Part shown: in pieces, positions 28,498-37,492 of the stretch | How the letters are laid out: the number at the start of each line of letters is the position of its first letter | Position numbering within the stretch: the stretch's first letter is position 1 | Source: Gallionella sp. | GTDB lineage: Bacteria; Pseudomonadota; Gammaproteobacteria; Burkholderiales; Gallionellaceae | Length of the DNA stretch: 64,000 nt | NCBI GenBank assembly: GCA_030645955.1 | Contig: JAUSMR010000155.1 | Coordinates: 54,520 to 118,519, forward strand | Direction of reading: 5' to 3' | Position numbers and translations under genes: made by a program | Notes under the pieces: generated by a model | What the model was told of the DNA's origin: nothing | The model's input: only the letters and a program-made list of their open reading frames with translations | The model's database searches: none

Positions 28498-30045
28498 TTA
28501 TCTAACCTTGCCGCCCATCGGCTCGATGAACAGTTCCGGCCCGAGCATCGGCTTCAGGTTTCGCGGCTGGCTGGGGTGCAGCGGAAAATCTTTCCTGATG
28601 GCTTCCAGTTGCTGCTGGTTGGCGCCGAAGTAGCGTGTTGCCTGAATTACCCTGGGCACGTTTTTCAGGAGATGCCAGATACTCCAGCGATGTTCCCATA
28701 TGCGTTTGGCGAAACGGCGCCGGTACGGCTTGCTGTCGTAGAACCGGTGTATGTGCCAGTTGTACAGTGCGTCCATTTCTTCACGCGATGAGAACCCCTT
28801 GGGCAGAAAGACGAAGTTGAGACAGTTCATCAGCCGCCAGTCTTCGTGAAAATCACCGGATTCGCCGCTGACGCATTCGTTCCAGATCGGTGCGCCATAC
28901 AGCGGGCTGAACTTGGTCATGTTCATTTCATCGAGATCGAGCGAGAGGATGAAGTCGCTGGTGGTTTTCACAGTCTGCGGCGTTTCGCCCGGCAGGCCGA
29001 AAATGAACAACCCCTTGGCGCGCAATCCGGCGGCATGGATGCTTGCAACGGTTTCGCGCACCGCTTCCAGCGTCACGCCGGCCTTGTGGCGTTCCATCAT
29101 TTCCGGGTCGGCAGACTCGACGCCCATCGAGACCATCAGCGCCCCGGCCTGCTTCAACATGCGCAGCATCTCGTCCGAGGTATGGCCGGTGCGGATCGCG
29201 CAATTGAATTGCATTCCCAGGGGTTTTTCGATCAGCAGCGTGCACAGCTCGGTGACGCGTTTCTTCTGGGCGGTGAACAGATCATCGTAAAAGTTGATGT
29301 GATACACCCCGAAGTTGTCGCGCAGATGCTTCATGTGCTTGTAGATGTAGGCCGCCGAATTGATCTTGTACAGGCGCTCGAACACGGTGCGGTCGCAGAA
29401 TGAGCAGGTGAAGGGGCAACCCCGCGAGGTGATCATCGTCGCGCCCCAGCGCTTCGCATACGAGAACAGCGGCAAGTGATAGCCTTCCGGGAAGCCGGCA
29501 AGTTTTTCGTAAGCGGGGAACGGCAAATCGTCAAGATTGACGATGCGCGCACGGCGCGGATTGGTGACGATGCGATCCCCGTCGCGGTAGACCAGATTGG
29601 AAATATCGCACAGCGCCTTGCCTTCGGCCATGTCGAGCAACATGCCCTCTCCTTCGCCGATGCACAGGTAATCAATCTCCGGGAAATGTTCGAGCAAGGG
29701 TGCGCCGAGGGACGAGGCGTGAACATTGCCGAATACCACCTTGATATCGGGCTGTTTCCGCTTGATGGCACGGGTGATCTCGATCGCGTCCATGAATGCC
29801 GAAGTGGTCGCGGAAAAGCCCACTATTTCCGGCCTGGTGGCCAATATGATATCCGCGTTGGCTTCGATGCCGGGCGGGGCGCATGGGCCAAGGCAATCGT
29901 GAACCGCGGTGGGGTGCCCGTGTTTTTCAAGCCAGGCGGCAAGGGTGAGTATGCCGATCGGCATCATGCGGTTCGCCAATACCGAGAAGTCCGGCTGGCC
30001 GGGAACAAAATTGAATCCTGCAGGGTGAACCAGAGTTATGCGCAT
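28498..30045 (-). CDS. B12-binding radical SAM protein of unknown substrate
   Basis: A 515-residue protein with an N-terminal cobalamin-binding domain (about residues 1-140; PEIVGFSATTSAFMDAI, then VVFGNVHASSLG, though the usual DxHxxG is not exact) and a radical SAM domain whose Cys triad is TSRGCPFTCSFCDR (about residue 210). GVESADPEMM and GLFIFGLPGET are usual for the class. Known relatives methylate or rearrange unreactive carbons (hopanoid, bacteriochlorophyll and antibiotic pathways). No pathway neighbour reveals the substrate. It stands alone, flanked by repeats. Confidence 0.85.
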   Translation of the reverse strand: MRITLVHPAGFNFVPGQPDFSVLANRMMPIGILTLAAWLEKHGHPTAVHDCLGPCAPPGIEANADIILATRPEIVGFSATTSAFMDAIEITRAIKRKQPDIKVVFGNVHASSLGAPLLEHFPEIDYLCIGEGEGMLLDMAEGKALCDISNLVYRDGDRIVTNPRRARIVNLDDLPFPAYEKLAGFPEGYHLPLFSYAKRWGATMITSRGCPFTCSFCDRTVFERLYKINSAAYIYKHMKHLRDNFGVYHINFYDDLFTAQKKRVTELCTLLIEKPLGMQFNCAIRTGHTSDEMLRMLKQAGALMVSMGVESADPEMMERHKAGVTLEAVRETVASIHAAGLRAKGLFIFGLPGETPQTVKTTSDFILSLDLDEMNMTKFSPLYGAPIWNECVSGESGDFHEDWRLMNCLNFVFLPKGFSSREEMDALYNWHIHRFYDSKPYRRRFAKRIWEHRWSIWHLLKNVPRVIQATRYFGANQQQLEAIRKDFPLHPSQPRNLKPMLGPELFIEPMGGKVR

Positions 30046-30204
30046 CGCTTATTTCACAAGGTTATTTCGGGATTGATCGTGGCGTAGCGGTAGCCGCCGT
30101 TTCCTGTACCGGGATGAGCTTGCTGTCCTTCAAGAATATATATTGCCTGCCACCGAATGCGCGGAGCCGTATGTTATTACAAACAAGCACCTTGTTCAGA
30201 GCAG

Positions 30205-32142
30205 CTACACCGCATCCTCTAAAGTCATTTCCAGCTCCAGCCAGCTTTCTTCCAGCTGCGCAACTTTGCCCGCCAGGCTCTGGCGTTGGGCGTTCAAACG
30301 GCTGATTTTGTCACCGGCACTGTCGGCATAAGTGGCCGGATCGCCCAGCTGGCGGTCGATTTCGGCCAGTTCCGCTTGCGCTTTGGCCAGCTCGGCTTCG
30401 AGCCTGGTCTGCTTCGACAGCAGGGCTTTTTTCTTCGGCTTGGGCGCAGCTTCCTGGCGTGGTTTTTCCGGCTGAACCTGAACCGTCTCGCGCGGGCGGC
30501 GTGCCTCGATCCAGCTCTTGTAGTCTTCCAGGTCGCCGTCGAACAGTGTCGCCTGTCCATCGGCCACCAGCCACAATTCGTCGGCCACGGCGCGAATTAA
30601 ACTCCGGTCATGCGAGACCAGCACCACCGCGCCGGTGTATTCCTCCAGCGCGATGGTGAGGGCATCGCGCATGTCCAGATCGAGGTGGTTGGTGGGCTCA
30701 TCGAGCAGCAGCAGATGGGGCTTTTGCCAAGCCAGCAACGCGAGCGCCAGGCGGCTTTTTTCGCCGCCTGAAAAACTTTCTACCGGGCGGTCTTCGCTGC
30801 TTGCGCCCAGACCGAAACGCCCGAGGAAAGTGCGCAGCGCCAGAGTGGTTTCCTTCGGCGCCAATCGCTCCATGTGTTGCAGCGGTGTGGCCGCACTGTC
30901 GAGATTTTCCAGTTGATGCTGGGCGAAGTAGCCGATACGGATGTCCGGGGTGATTTCCAGTTTTCCCGAGGTGGGCTGAAGCTCGCCGACCAGCAGCTTG
31001 ATCAGCGTGGACTTGCCGGCGCCATTCGGCCCGAGCAGTGCGATGCGCGCGCCTGCACGCAGCACCAGATCGACGTTCTGGAACAGCTTCCGATTATGAG
31101 ATTCGCGTAGCGATTCGCTTGCTCTTTCTCCCGCTTGCGGGGGAAAGTTGGATAGGGGGAAGCGGGCTTGCCCGCTTTCGCCATAAGCAAAACCCATTTT
31201 TTCGGCGCGCAGCAACAGGTCGGGGCTGCGTTCCGGCGCCTCGATCTCCAGCTCGAAATGACCATCGGTGACATGAGCCGGTGCGATGCGCGTAAGCCGC
31301 TCCAATGCCTTGACGCGGCTTTGCGCCTGCTTGGCCTTGGTGGCCTTGGCGCGGAAGCGGCGAACGAAGTCTTCCAGATGGGCGATCTTCACCTGTTGCG
31401 TCTGGAATGCCTGATTCTGCTGGGCGATTTTTTCGGCGCGGGCGCGCTCGAAATTGTCATAGTCGCCGGTATAACTGTCGATGACAAAATTGTTCACGTG
31501 GGCGATGCGGTTGACGGTGGCGTTGAGAAATTCGCGGTCATGCGAGACCAGCAAAATGCTGCCGGGATAGCGCGACAGGTACTGCTCAAGCCAGATAATG
31601 GCCTCCAGGTCGAGGTGGTTGGTCGGTTCGTCGAGCAGCAGCAAATCGGCCCGGTGCATCAGCGCGCGGGCGAGATTGAGACGCATGCGCCATCCGCCCG
31701 AGAAGCTCGTCACCGGGCGTTCCAGCGCGTCGTTGGCGAAACCCAGTCCGTTCAGGAGTTGTGCGCCACGCGCCTTGGCACCATAGCCGTCGATGGCCTC
31801 GAAGTGTTGCTGCGCATCGAACCACGCGGCGTCATGCTGTTCCCGCGCCAGGATTTTTTCCAGCTCCCGCAACTGTATATCGCCGTCGAGCACGAATTCC
31901 AGAGCAGGCTGTGTGGAGCTGGCGATTTCCTGCTCGACAAAGGCGATAGTCTTGCCGGTTTGCAGGGAGATTTCGCCGCTATCCGGTTTGATCTCCCCGC
32001 GTATCAGGCGGAACAACGTGGATTTGCCGCAGCCGTTCTTGCCCACCAGACCGATGCGCTGGTTGGAGTACGCCTGCAAATTCACCTGTTGAAATAACGG
32101 AATCCCGCCCTGCAGGTAGGTCATGTTCTGGATATTTAGCAT
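30205..32142 (-). CDS. yheS: ABC-F family ATPase, YheS-like
   Basis: A soluble protein of 645 residues with two ABC ATPase domains and no membrane part. ABC-F proteins act on ribosomes, often at the E site. Domain 1 has Walker A GLVGKNGCGKSTL, signature FSGGWRMRL and Walker B LLLLDEPTNHLD. A charged linker (NQAFQTQQVKIAHLEDFVRR) follows. Domain 2 has LLGPNGAGKSTLI, SFSGGEKSRLAL and LLLLDEPTNHLD. The C-terminal coiled coil (RLEAELAKAQAELAEIDRQL) is of the YheS/Uup type. The start at MLNIQNMTYL is the family start; the upstream extension to 32235 is not conserved. A repeat (31101-31180) inserts about 26 residues in frame between the linker and domain 2. Confidence 0.94.
   Translation of the reverse strand: MLNIQNMTYLQGGIPLFQQVNLQAYSNQRIGLVGKNGCGKSTLFRLIRGEIKPDSGEISLQTGKTIAFVEQEIASSTQPALEFVLDGDIQLRELEKILAREQHDAAWFDAQQHFEAIDGYGAKARGAQLLNGLGFANDALERPVTSFSGGWRMRLNLARALMHRADLLLLDEPTNHLDLEAIIWLEQYLSRYPGSILLVSHDREFLNATVNRIAHVNNFVIDSYTGDYDNFERARAEKIAQQNQAFQTQQVKIAHLEDFVRRFRAKATKAKQAQSRVKALERLTRIAPAHVTDGHFELEIEAPERSPDLLLRAEKMGFAYGESGQARFPLSNFPPQAGERASESLRESHNRKLFQNVDLVLRAGARIALLGPNGAGKSTLIKLLVGELQPTSGKLEITPDIRIGYFAQHQLENLDSAATPLQHMERLAPKETTLALRTFLGRFGLGASSEDRPVESFSGGEKSRLALALLAWQKPHLLLLDEPTNHLDLDMRDALTIALEEYTGAVVLVSHDRSLIRAVADELWLVADGQATLFDGDLEDYKSWIEARRPRETVQVQPEKPRQEAAPKPKKKALLSKQTRLEAELAKAQAELAEIDRQLGDPATYADSAGDKISRLNAQRQSLAGKVAQLEESWLELEMTLEDAV
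31101..31180. repeat. Palindromic repeat in frame inside the ABC-F gene
   Basis: Contains CGCGTAGCGATTCGCTTG, CTCCCGCTTGCGGGGG and AGCGGGCTTGCCCGCT, as in the intergenic copy at 10409-10480. Read in the gene's frame it gives FPPQAGERASESLRES between AYGESGQARF and RKLFQNVDLV. The RNB gene carries a related insert ending SESLREL in the same frame. Confidence 0.88.
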
Positions 32143-32234
32143 GGCGTAATGATAACAGAGGGCTGCGCTCAGCCCGCACATCGGAACTTGATCAAAAATA
32201 CGGCGAGCCGATTTGACACGAAGGTCATGCAACA

Positions 32235-32332
32235 TGTAGCCCGGATGAAGCGAAGCGGAATCCGGGGAGCAATGTGCAACCAGAGAGCGCCCCGTATTCC
32301 ATTACATTCCATCCGGGATACGCTCGCTTTGT
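32235..32332. repeat. Intergenic repeat of the GTAGCC(T/C)GGATG family
   Basis: Starts TGTAGCCCGGATGAAGCG, with GGAATCCGGGG, and ends CATCCGGGATACG. It lies between the ABC-F gene and the convergent end of pirin, and is related to 27736-27811 and 57021-57132. Confidence 0.7.
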
Positions 32333-32354
32333 TATCGCTCAACCTATCCTACGA

Positions 32355-33260
32355 CTACGACACGATTGCAGACAGACGGCCATTGCGAAAGTCGTCGATG
32401 GCCTGAAGAATTTCCTCTTTGGTGTTCATCACGAACGGCCCGTGCTGCATGATCGGTTCGCCGAGCGGCTTGCCGGAAATCAGGATAACTTTGGCCGGGC
32501 CGGATGAGATGAGCACCACGCCATCGGCCCTTCGACTGGGCTCAGGACAGGCTTGCGGCGTGTTGGCGAGTATCGCCATGCGGCCCTCGCCCAGCAGCGT
32601 GCCGCCTATCATTACCTCGCCGCGATAAACATAGACGAAGGCATTATGCGCCGCCGGCAAGGCCGTCGAGAACAGGCTGTCTGGCGGCAGGTCGATGTCG
32701 ATATACACCGGCTCGGTGTCTTCGCGCTGCATCGCTCCCGCAACGCCATTGCTCGTTCCCGCTATCACGCGCACCGCGACGCCTTCCGCTGTGACATAAC
32801 CGGGAATCTCTTCCCTGGGGATGTCGCGATACCAGGGGGCGATCATCTTGCGCCGCGCGGGCAGATTCAGCCAGAGCTGGAAACCCTCCATGACGCCGTT
32901 CTCCTGTTCCGGCATTTCGGAATGGATCACGCCGCGGCCGGCGGTCATCCATTGCACACCGCCGTTCTGCAGCAGCCCTTCATGGCCGGCGCTATCGCGA
33001 TGGCGCATACGCCCGGCGAGCATGTAGGTGATGGTCTCGAAGCCGCGATGCGGGTGGTCTGGAAAACCGGCGATGTACTCATCCGGGTCATCGGTGCGAA
33101 AGGCATCGAGCAACAGGAACGGGTCAAGCCGCTGCTGCAGATCCTGCGTGAGCACGCGCGTGAGTTTGACTCCCGCGCCGTCGCTGGTGGACACTCCCTT
33201 GACGATGCGCTCTATCGTCCTCGGTTGGGAGACTGCTTCAAGTTTGGCGGATTGGTTCAT
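32355..33260 (-). CDS. Pirin family protein
   Basis: A 301-residue bicupin protein. The N-terminal cupin holds the metal-ligand pattern FPDHPHRGFETITYML (His, His) and VQWMTAGRGVIHSEMP (His, Glu). The second cupin is less conserved. Pirins are iron proteins, some with quercetinase activity; the physiological role in bacteria varies. GGAG lies 7 nt upstream of the start. A short repeat (32528-32552) encodes ACPEPSRRA near residue 240 without breaking the frame. Confidence 0.92.
   Translation of the reverse strand: MNQSAKLEAVSQPRTIERIVKGVSTSDGAGVKLTRVLTQDLQQRLDPFLLLDAFRTDDPDEYIAGFPDHPHRGFETITYMLAGRMRHRDSAGHEGLLQNGGVQWMTAGRGVIHSEMPEQENGVMEGFQLWLNLPARRKMIAPWYRDIPREEIPGYVTAEGVAVRVIAGTSNGVAGAMQREDTEPVYIDIDLPPDSLFSTALPAAHNAFVYVYRGEVMIGGTLLGEGRMAILANTPQACPEPSRRADGVVLISSGPAKVILISGKPLGEPIMQHGPFVMNTKEEILQAIDDFRNGRLSAIVS
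32528..32552. repeat. Short repeat (CPEPSRR-encoding) inside pirin
   Basis: CCCTTCGACTGGGCTCAGGA with CAGGC following; on the minus strand it encodes ACPEPSRRA in the pirin frame. A near-identical sequence lies between aroE and mtgA (57092-57117), nested in a larger repeat. Confidence 0.8.
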
Positions 33261-33285
33261 GGCTACACTCCTTCGCTGTTCGCGG

Positions 33286-34086
33286 TCATTTGAAGCGATA
33301 ACTCAGCGCAACAAAAGCAGTATCGAGAAATTTCTGATCGACGATGGGACTATCCTGAATGGAGCTGTCCAGCCATCTGCGGCGCACGTAAAAGTTGAGG
33401 TGGTATTCCTCGGTCAACCTGGCATCCGCCATCAGGCCCATGAGCGGGTTAAACGCCCCCGCCGGCTGGTAGGCAGCGTATTGGCTGGTCGCCGCTTCCT
33501 GGGAGGAAACGCCGTAGTAGTAGCGCACATATTCCTTCGAGCGATATTCGGCGCCAAACAATGGATAGAACGTCAACCCTGAGGCAGCCAGCTTGCCGAC
33601 ATAAATCACCTCGAGCAGATTGCCCCCGGATTTATTTACATCATGAAATGCGTCGATAAAAAACGCGCCTATCGGCGTTACCTGCATCGTGCCGATCCCC
33701 AATGGAATCGAGGTCTGTCTGTTTTTCAAACCTGCCAGGCTGCTGGTGTCGGCGTCGAAACCATCCTGGCTATACCTGCCCACGATTTCCAGATACCCGT
33801 ATCCCAATTTCCGCGTTTTAACGCCCAGCGTATCCAGCCGTATGAACGCCCTGTCATAGCTGAAATAGGCATAAGGTAAAACAGAGGTCTGATTAGCCTG
33901 GCCGCGGATAATGCGGCTCTTGTAGAAAACACCCGGTCCGATATCGCCGTCGATGTTTGAGGAAAATTCTTCGGCTTGCGCGATGCCGGCAAACATTAAA
34001 CCGAGTAACAATCCGGATGCGAAGCGGTTGCGAATCCATCCGTTGCGCAACCGTTGCGCGCATAAAGCTGGGCTGCTGTAATTCAT
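33286..34086 (-). CDS. MipA/OmpV family outer-membrane protein
   Basis: A 266-residue beta-barrel protein. The signal segment RFASGLLLGLMFAGIAQA is followed by a MipA-like barrel: DIGPGVFYKSRIIRGQANQ, VLPYAYFSYDRAFIR, LFGAEYRSKEYVRYYYGVS and the C-terminal FVALSYRFK ending in an aromatic-charged pair typical of barrel insertion. MipA can scaffold murein enzymes; others in the family act in solute or metal responses. I start at ATG 34086, with GAGG 9 nt upstream; a GTG at 34149 is a weaker option. It lies beside pirin, same strand, 25 nt apart. Confidence 0.85.
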   Translation of the reverse strand: MNYSSPALCAQRLRNGWIRNRFASGLLLGLMFAGIAQAEEFSSNIDGDIGPGVFYKSRIIRGQANQTSVLPYAYFSYDRAFIRLDTLGVKTRKLGYGYLEIVGRYSQDGFDADTSSLAGLKNRQTSIPLGIGTMQVTPIGAFFIDAFHDVNKSGGNLLEVIYVGKLAASGLTFYPLFGAEYRSKEYVRYYYGVSSQEAATSQYAAYQPAGAFNPLMGLMADARLTEEYHLNFYVRRRWLDSSIQDSPIVDQKFLDTAFVALSYRFK

Positions 34087-34186
34087 ATCAGGGAGCCTCA
34101 ATAAATTCGGCTCATCATGGGAATCCGGGATGATTTCATCCTCGTTCACTCACTGAGAGTGGGAACGATGAAATAAAACAATTGGA

Positions 34187-34648
34187 TCAACAACTCAGCT
34201 TGGCGGCAATCTCGCGCTCAGCGGCCGCCCAATGCTCGTCCGAGCGTCCCTGGAAACCGTGCTGCTCGGCAATGAAATAAGCGGTGGTCTCCACCATACG
34301 ATAACGCTCTTCAGGGGTTAGCTTCGTTACCGCTTTCTCAGCCGGGGCTGGCTTGGCCTTGGGGGTCGCAGCCTTTTTCATCGGTGCTTTCTTAGCCGGT
34401 GTTTTTTTCCCGGCAGCGGGTGTTGCTGTTTTTACCACTGCGGGAGCTTTGGTCTTTTTCGGTTCTGCGGCTGCGATCGCCGTCTTTTTCGCCACTGGCT
34501 TTTTGGCTGCTGTTTTTTTCGCAGCCGTCGCTACCGTCGTTTTGGCAGTTTCAGGTTTGCTGGAAACCGCACTGCTTTTCCTGGTAATGGTTTTGGTTTT
34601 GGATGCGGTCACTTTTTTTGTAACTGGCTTTAACTTTTTTTCAGTCAT
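34187..34648 (-). CDS. Histone-H1-like Lys/Ala-rich protein with DUF2934 domain
   Basis: A 153-residue basic protein. Residues 1-110 are Lys/Ala/Pro/Thr repeats (KKTAAKKPVAKKTAIAAAEP; KKTPAKKAPMKKAATPKAK) resembling eukaryotic H1 tails or AlgP. Residues about 112-150 form a DUF2934 segment (EERYRMVETTAYFIAEQHGF, then SDEHWAAAEREI). The tail suggests nucleic-acid binding; the role of DUF2934 is unknown. A strong GAGGAG site precedes the start. It is transcribed away from chaA and stands 100 nt from the MipA-like gene. Confidence 0.85.
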   Translation of the reverse strand: MTEKKLKPVTKKVTASKTKTITRKSSAVSSKPETAKTTVATAAKKTAAKKPVAKKTAIAAAEPKKTKAPAVVKTATPAAGKKTPAKKAPMKKAATPKAKPAPAEKAVTKLTPEERYRMVETTAYFIAEQHGFQGRSDEHWAAAEREIAAKLSC

Positions 34649-34831
34649 GTCAAACTCCTCGATGATTCCGGGTTGAAATACCGCCTCGCAGATTATTCTA
34701 CAAGTTGCATAAGGCCTGTTCAGTACTTTTTAAATACTTATTTTGTTTAGCATAATAGGCACACTGCCTATACTGGTCAACCGGTTGGGGTTATTATTGT
34801 GCACGTTGCGTAACTCTCTCGAAGTATATCC

Positions 34832-35908
34832 ATGAAACCACTCAAATCCGAATTCCCGATTGTTATCGCTTTGGCCGTGCTGGCGCTGGGCTTCACGCTT
34901 GAACATACGGCGGTGGAGCATGGCGGCGCAGGGTTATGGGGATTGTTGCTGGTGATCCTCGCCGCGATTATCGGCGTGGCGTTCCGCATCGCTCATCATG
35001 CCGAAGTGCTGGCGATGCGCTTCGGCGAGCCGTATGGCACGCTGATTCTCACGCTCGCCGCCGTGTCGGTCGAAGTGGTGATCCTGATCGTGCTGCTGCA
35101 AGGCGCGCCCAATCCGACCCTGGCGCGCGACACGGTTTTTGCCGCCGTGATGTTCGACATCAACGGCATCCTCGGTTTGGCGGCCATCGTCGGAGGACTG
35201 AAACACGGCAGCTCGAAATACAATCTGGATTCGGCCAACTCTTTCATCGCCATGCTGCTGGTCGCCATCGGCGTCGGCATGTTCATCCCGGACTTTGTGC
35301 CGGAGGCGCAATGGCGAATTTACTCGATCTTCTCGATCGGTGTCATGGCGATCATGTACCTGGCTTTCCTGCGCCTGCAAACGGTGGAGCACCGCAACTT
35401 TTTTGAATATACCGCCGGCACGGAAGAAGAAGCCCATGATCTCGCGCACAGCCCGAATGCGCTGCATGTTGCGGTGATGCTCGGCGCGATTGTGCTGGTC
35501 GGCGTGCTTTCGGAAGTATTGTCGGTGCTGCTGGATGCCGGTTTGTCCGGCAGCAGTTTGCCGAAGGCGATTCCCGCCGTGCTGGTCGCCCTGATTTCCG
35601 CCAGCCCGGAGATTCTCACCGCGCTCAAGGCTGCTCAAAATAACCGCATGCAAACCACCGTCAACATCGCGCTGGGCGCTTCGCTCGCCACTGTGCTGCT
35701 TACGCTGCCGGTAATCGAGGCCATTGCGCTGTTCAGAGGCGAGCGCATCGTGATGGCGCTCACGCCGGTTCAGGCCGGCATGCTGCTGCTGACCTTCCTG
35801 ACCGTGATGAACAACCTGCACGACGGCGAGACCAACGCCATCGAGGGTATCAGCCACTTCGTCCTGTTTGCCGCATTCATCGCGCTGGTGATGATGGGAT
35901 TGATTTGA
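34832..35908 (+). CDS. chaA: Calcium/sodium:proton antiporter ChaA-like
   Basis: A 358-residue inner-membrane cation/proton antiporter of the CaCA superfamily, with about 11 hydrophobic segments. The two alpha-repeat motifs carry the acidic residues: GTLILTLAAVSVEVVILIVL in the first half and SASPEILTALKAAQNNRMQT in the second. It likely exports Ca2+ or Na+/K+ at high pH. Its stop overlaps the start of the next gene (TGATG), so the two are translationally coupled. Confidence 0.92.
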   Translation: MKPLKSEFPIVIALAVLALGFTLEHTAVEHGGAGLWGLLLVILAAIIGVAFRIAHHAEVLAMRFGEPYGTLILTLAAVSVEVVILIVLLQGAPNPTLARDTVFAAVMFDINGILGLAAIVGGLKHGSSKYNLDSANSFIAMLLVAIGVGMFIPDFVPEAQWRIYSIFSIGVMAIMYLAFLRLQTVEHRNFFEYTAGTEEEAHDLAHSPNALHVAVMLGAIVLVGVLSEVLSVLLDAGLSGSSLPKAIPAVLVALISASPEILTALKAAQNNRMQTTVNIALGASLATVLLTLPVIEAIALFRGERIVMALTPVQAGMLLLTFLTVMNNLHDGETNAIEGISHFVLFAAFIALVMMGLI

Positions 35909-36387
35909 TGTCCGCGCTGGAAACCTGGGAGCTACTCAGTTACGTCGTGACCGTGATCGGCCTGCCGCTGGCGATTTCCGTGTTCATTTTCGAGCAGCGC
36001 AAGGAGCGCAACAACGAGGAAGAAGAAGTCTATCAACTGCTCTCCGACAACTATCAGGAATTCCTCAAGATCGCGCTGGAAAACCCCGACCTGCGCCTGT
36101 TCGCCAACGAGGAAACGCCCGCCCTCTCGCCAGAACAGCGCGAACGCATGTTCATCATCCTGAGCATGCTGATCTCATTATTCGAACGCGCCTATCTGCT
36201 GCTATACGAGGACGACATGACGGAAAAGCAGTCAAGACGCTGGCGTTCGTGGGAGGACTACATGGGTGAATGGTGCAACCGCGCCGATTTCAGCTCTTCA
36301 TTGCCCGCCTTGCTGCGCGGCGAAGACCCCGAATTCTCGGACTACATACAAAAACTCGCAGCCAGTGACCGTGATGTGCAGGGGTAA
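35908..36387 (+). CDS. Small membrane-associated protein coupled to chaA
   Basis: A 159-residue protein not assigned to a named family. One N-terminal hydrophobic segment (LLSYVVTVIGLPLAISVFIF) is followed by an acidic/charged soluble part (EQRKERNNEEEEVYQLLSDN) and a helical region (MFIILSMLISLFERAYLLLY) with many Glu and Trp. ATG overlaps the chaA TGA by one base, so a partner role with the antiporter is possible but inferred only from coupling. Confidence 0.7.
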   Translation: MSALETWELLSYVVTVIGLPLAISVFIFEQRKERNNEEEEVYQLLSDNYQEFLKIALENPDLRLFANEETPALSPEQRERMFIILSMLISLFERAYLLLYEDDMTEKQSRRWRSWEDYMGEWCNRADFSSSLPALLRGEDPEFSDYIQKLAASDRDVQG

Positions 36388-36534
36388 GTGCCAGACCCGG
36401 AATTTAATCAGAACATGGTTCCTTTTTTAAGGTTTTAATGTTTTAATGTTTCATGACATGGGGTTACGAACAATCGAAAACTTCATTCTGATCCGAAGTT
36501 TTGCAGTTCGATATTCAGGGGGAGTAGGTGCGCC

Positions 36535-37323
36535 ATGCGGACGATACTAGTCATCAATTCGAAAGGTGGTTCAGGGAAGACCACCTTGACCACCAATCTG
36601 GCCAGTTACTATGCCAGCATGAAGGCCAGAACCACGATCCTGGACTACGACCCACAGGGGTCGAGCTTGGAGTGGCTGCGGGTGCGCCCCAACCATATGG
36701 AAAAGATTCACGGCGCCAATGGCGCCCCCCCGAAAAGTACTGCCTTGCGCAGTATGCAGACATGGGTTCCTGCGGACACCGAGACCCTGGTCATTGACGC
36801 GCCTGCCGGAGCAAAAGGGCTGTTGCTGCAGGAGCTTGTGCGCAAGTCGAATTTTATCGTGATTCCGGTCGCACCATCACCCATCGATATTCACGCCACC
36901 GCCGATTTTATCAAGGAGCTGTTCCTGTTCGGCGGAGCGCGCAATTCCAAGGCGAAAATCGCGGTGGTTGCCAACCGCGTGCGCAGCTCATCTACAGTCT
37001 ATGAATCACTGGAGCGGTTTCTCACTTCCTTGAAGCTGCCATTCCTCACCCGCATCAGTGATTCTGACAATTACCTCCACGCAGCGGGAAATGGCCTGGG
37101 CGTGTTCGAAATGGACGAAGCAACCACTTCTGCAGAAAGACGCGAGCTCACGCCGATCTTCATGTGGCTGGACGGGCAACTTCCAAACAGCCAGGAGGCT
37201 GGCATCGGCAACAAGATTATATCTATCGAAAGATCGGGTAAGTTTGCTGCCCTGCGTTCGAACGGAAAATCGTTGCTCTCAACCATCCTCAGCTCCACAG
37301 GCAGATTCAAGAATCTTCCCTGA
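36535..37323 (+). CDS. Orphan ParA-family ATPase
   Basis: A 262-residue MinD/ParA-type ATPase. The deviant Walker A motif is NSKGGSGKTTLTTNL (residues about 8-22), the switch region LDYDPQGSSLEWLRVRP, and Walker B-like LVIDAPAGAKG. No ParB, parS or MinE-like gene is next to it, so it may position a cargo other than the chromosome. The C-terminal 40 residues are variable. The gene ends directly at a copy of the DAHP synthase 3' end (37323-37356). Confidence 0.88.
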   Translation: MRTILVINSKGGSGKTTLTTNLASYYASMKARTTILDYDPQGSSLEWLRVRPNHMEKIHGANGAPPKSTALRSMQTWVPADTETLVIDAPAGAKGLLLQELVRKSNFIVIPVAPSPIDIHATADFIKELFLFGGARNSKAKIAVVANRVRSSSTVYESLERFLTSLKLPFLTRISDSDNYLHAAGNGLGVFEMDEATTSAERRELTPIFMWLDGQLPNSQEAGIGNKIISIERSGKFAALRSNGKSLLSTILSSTGRFKNLP

Positions 37324-37356
37324 CGCTGGCGTAACTCGGCGCGCTTGAGTTACGGC
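37323..37356. repeat. Partial copy of the DAHP synthase gene 3' end
   Basis: GCTGGCGTAACTCG, then CGCGCTTGAG(T)TACG, matches 38274-38303, which encodes the C-terminal LKRVELRQR of DAHP synthase, with a few mismatches. The two copies lie in the same orientation on either side of the HPP gene. The remaining 37357-37492 holds nothing I recognise. Confidence 0.6.
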
Positions 37357-37492
37357 TTATGCGCGTTTTCAGGCGGGGGAGACCGGGCCGCAGGAACCGG
37401 GGTATCCATAGAAGCACATGAGTACTCAGAGCACCGCCCGACCCCGCATCACATTCGCACAGCATTTTATGCAAACAGCTTCCTGCTGCTGC

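Noticed and set aside
36535..37323. ParA as part of a plasmid or chromosome partition locus or carboxysome positioning pair
   Set aside because: No ParB, McdB or parS-like sequence is adjacent; an integrated plasmid is not otherwise supported.
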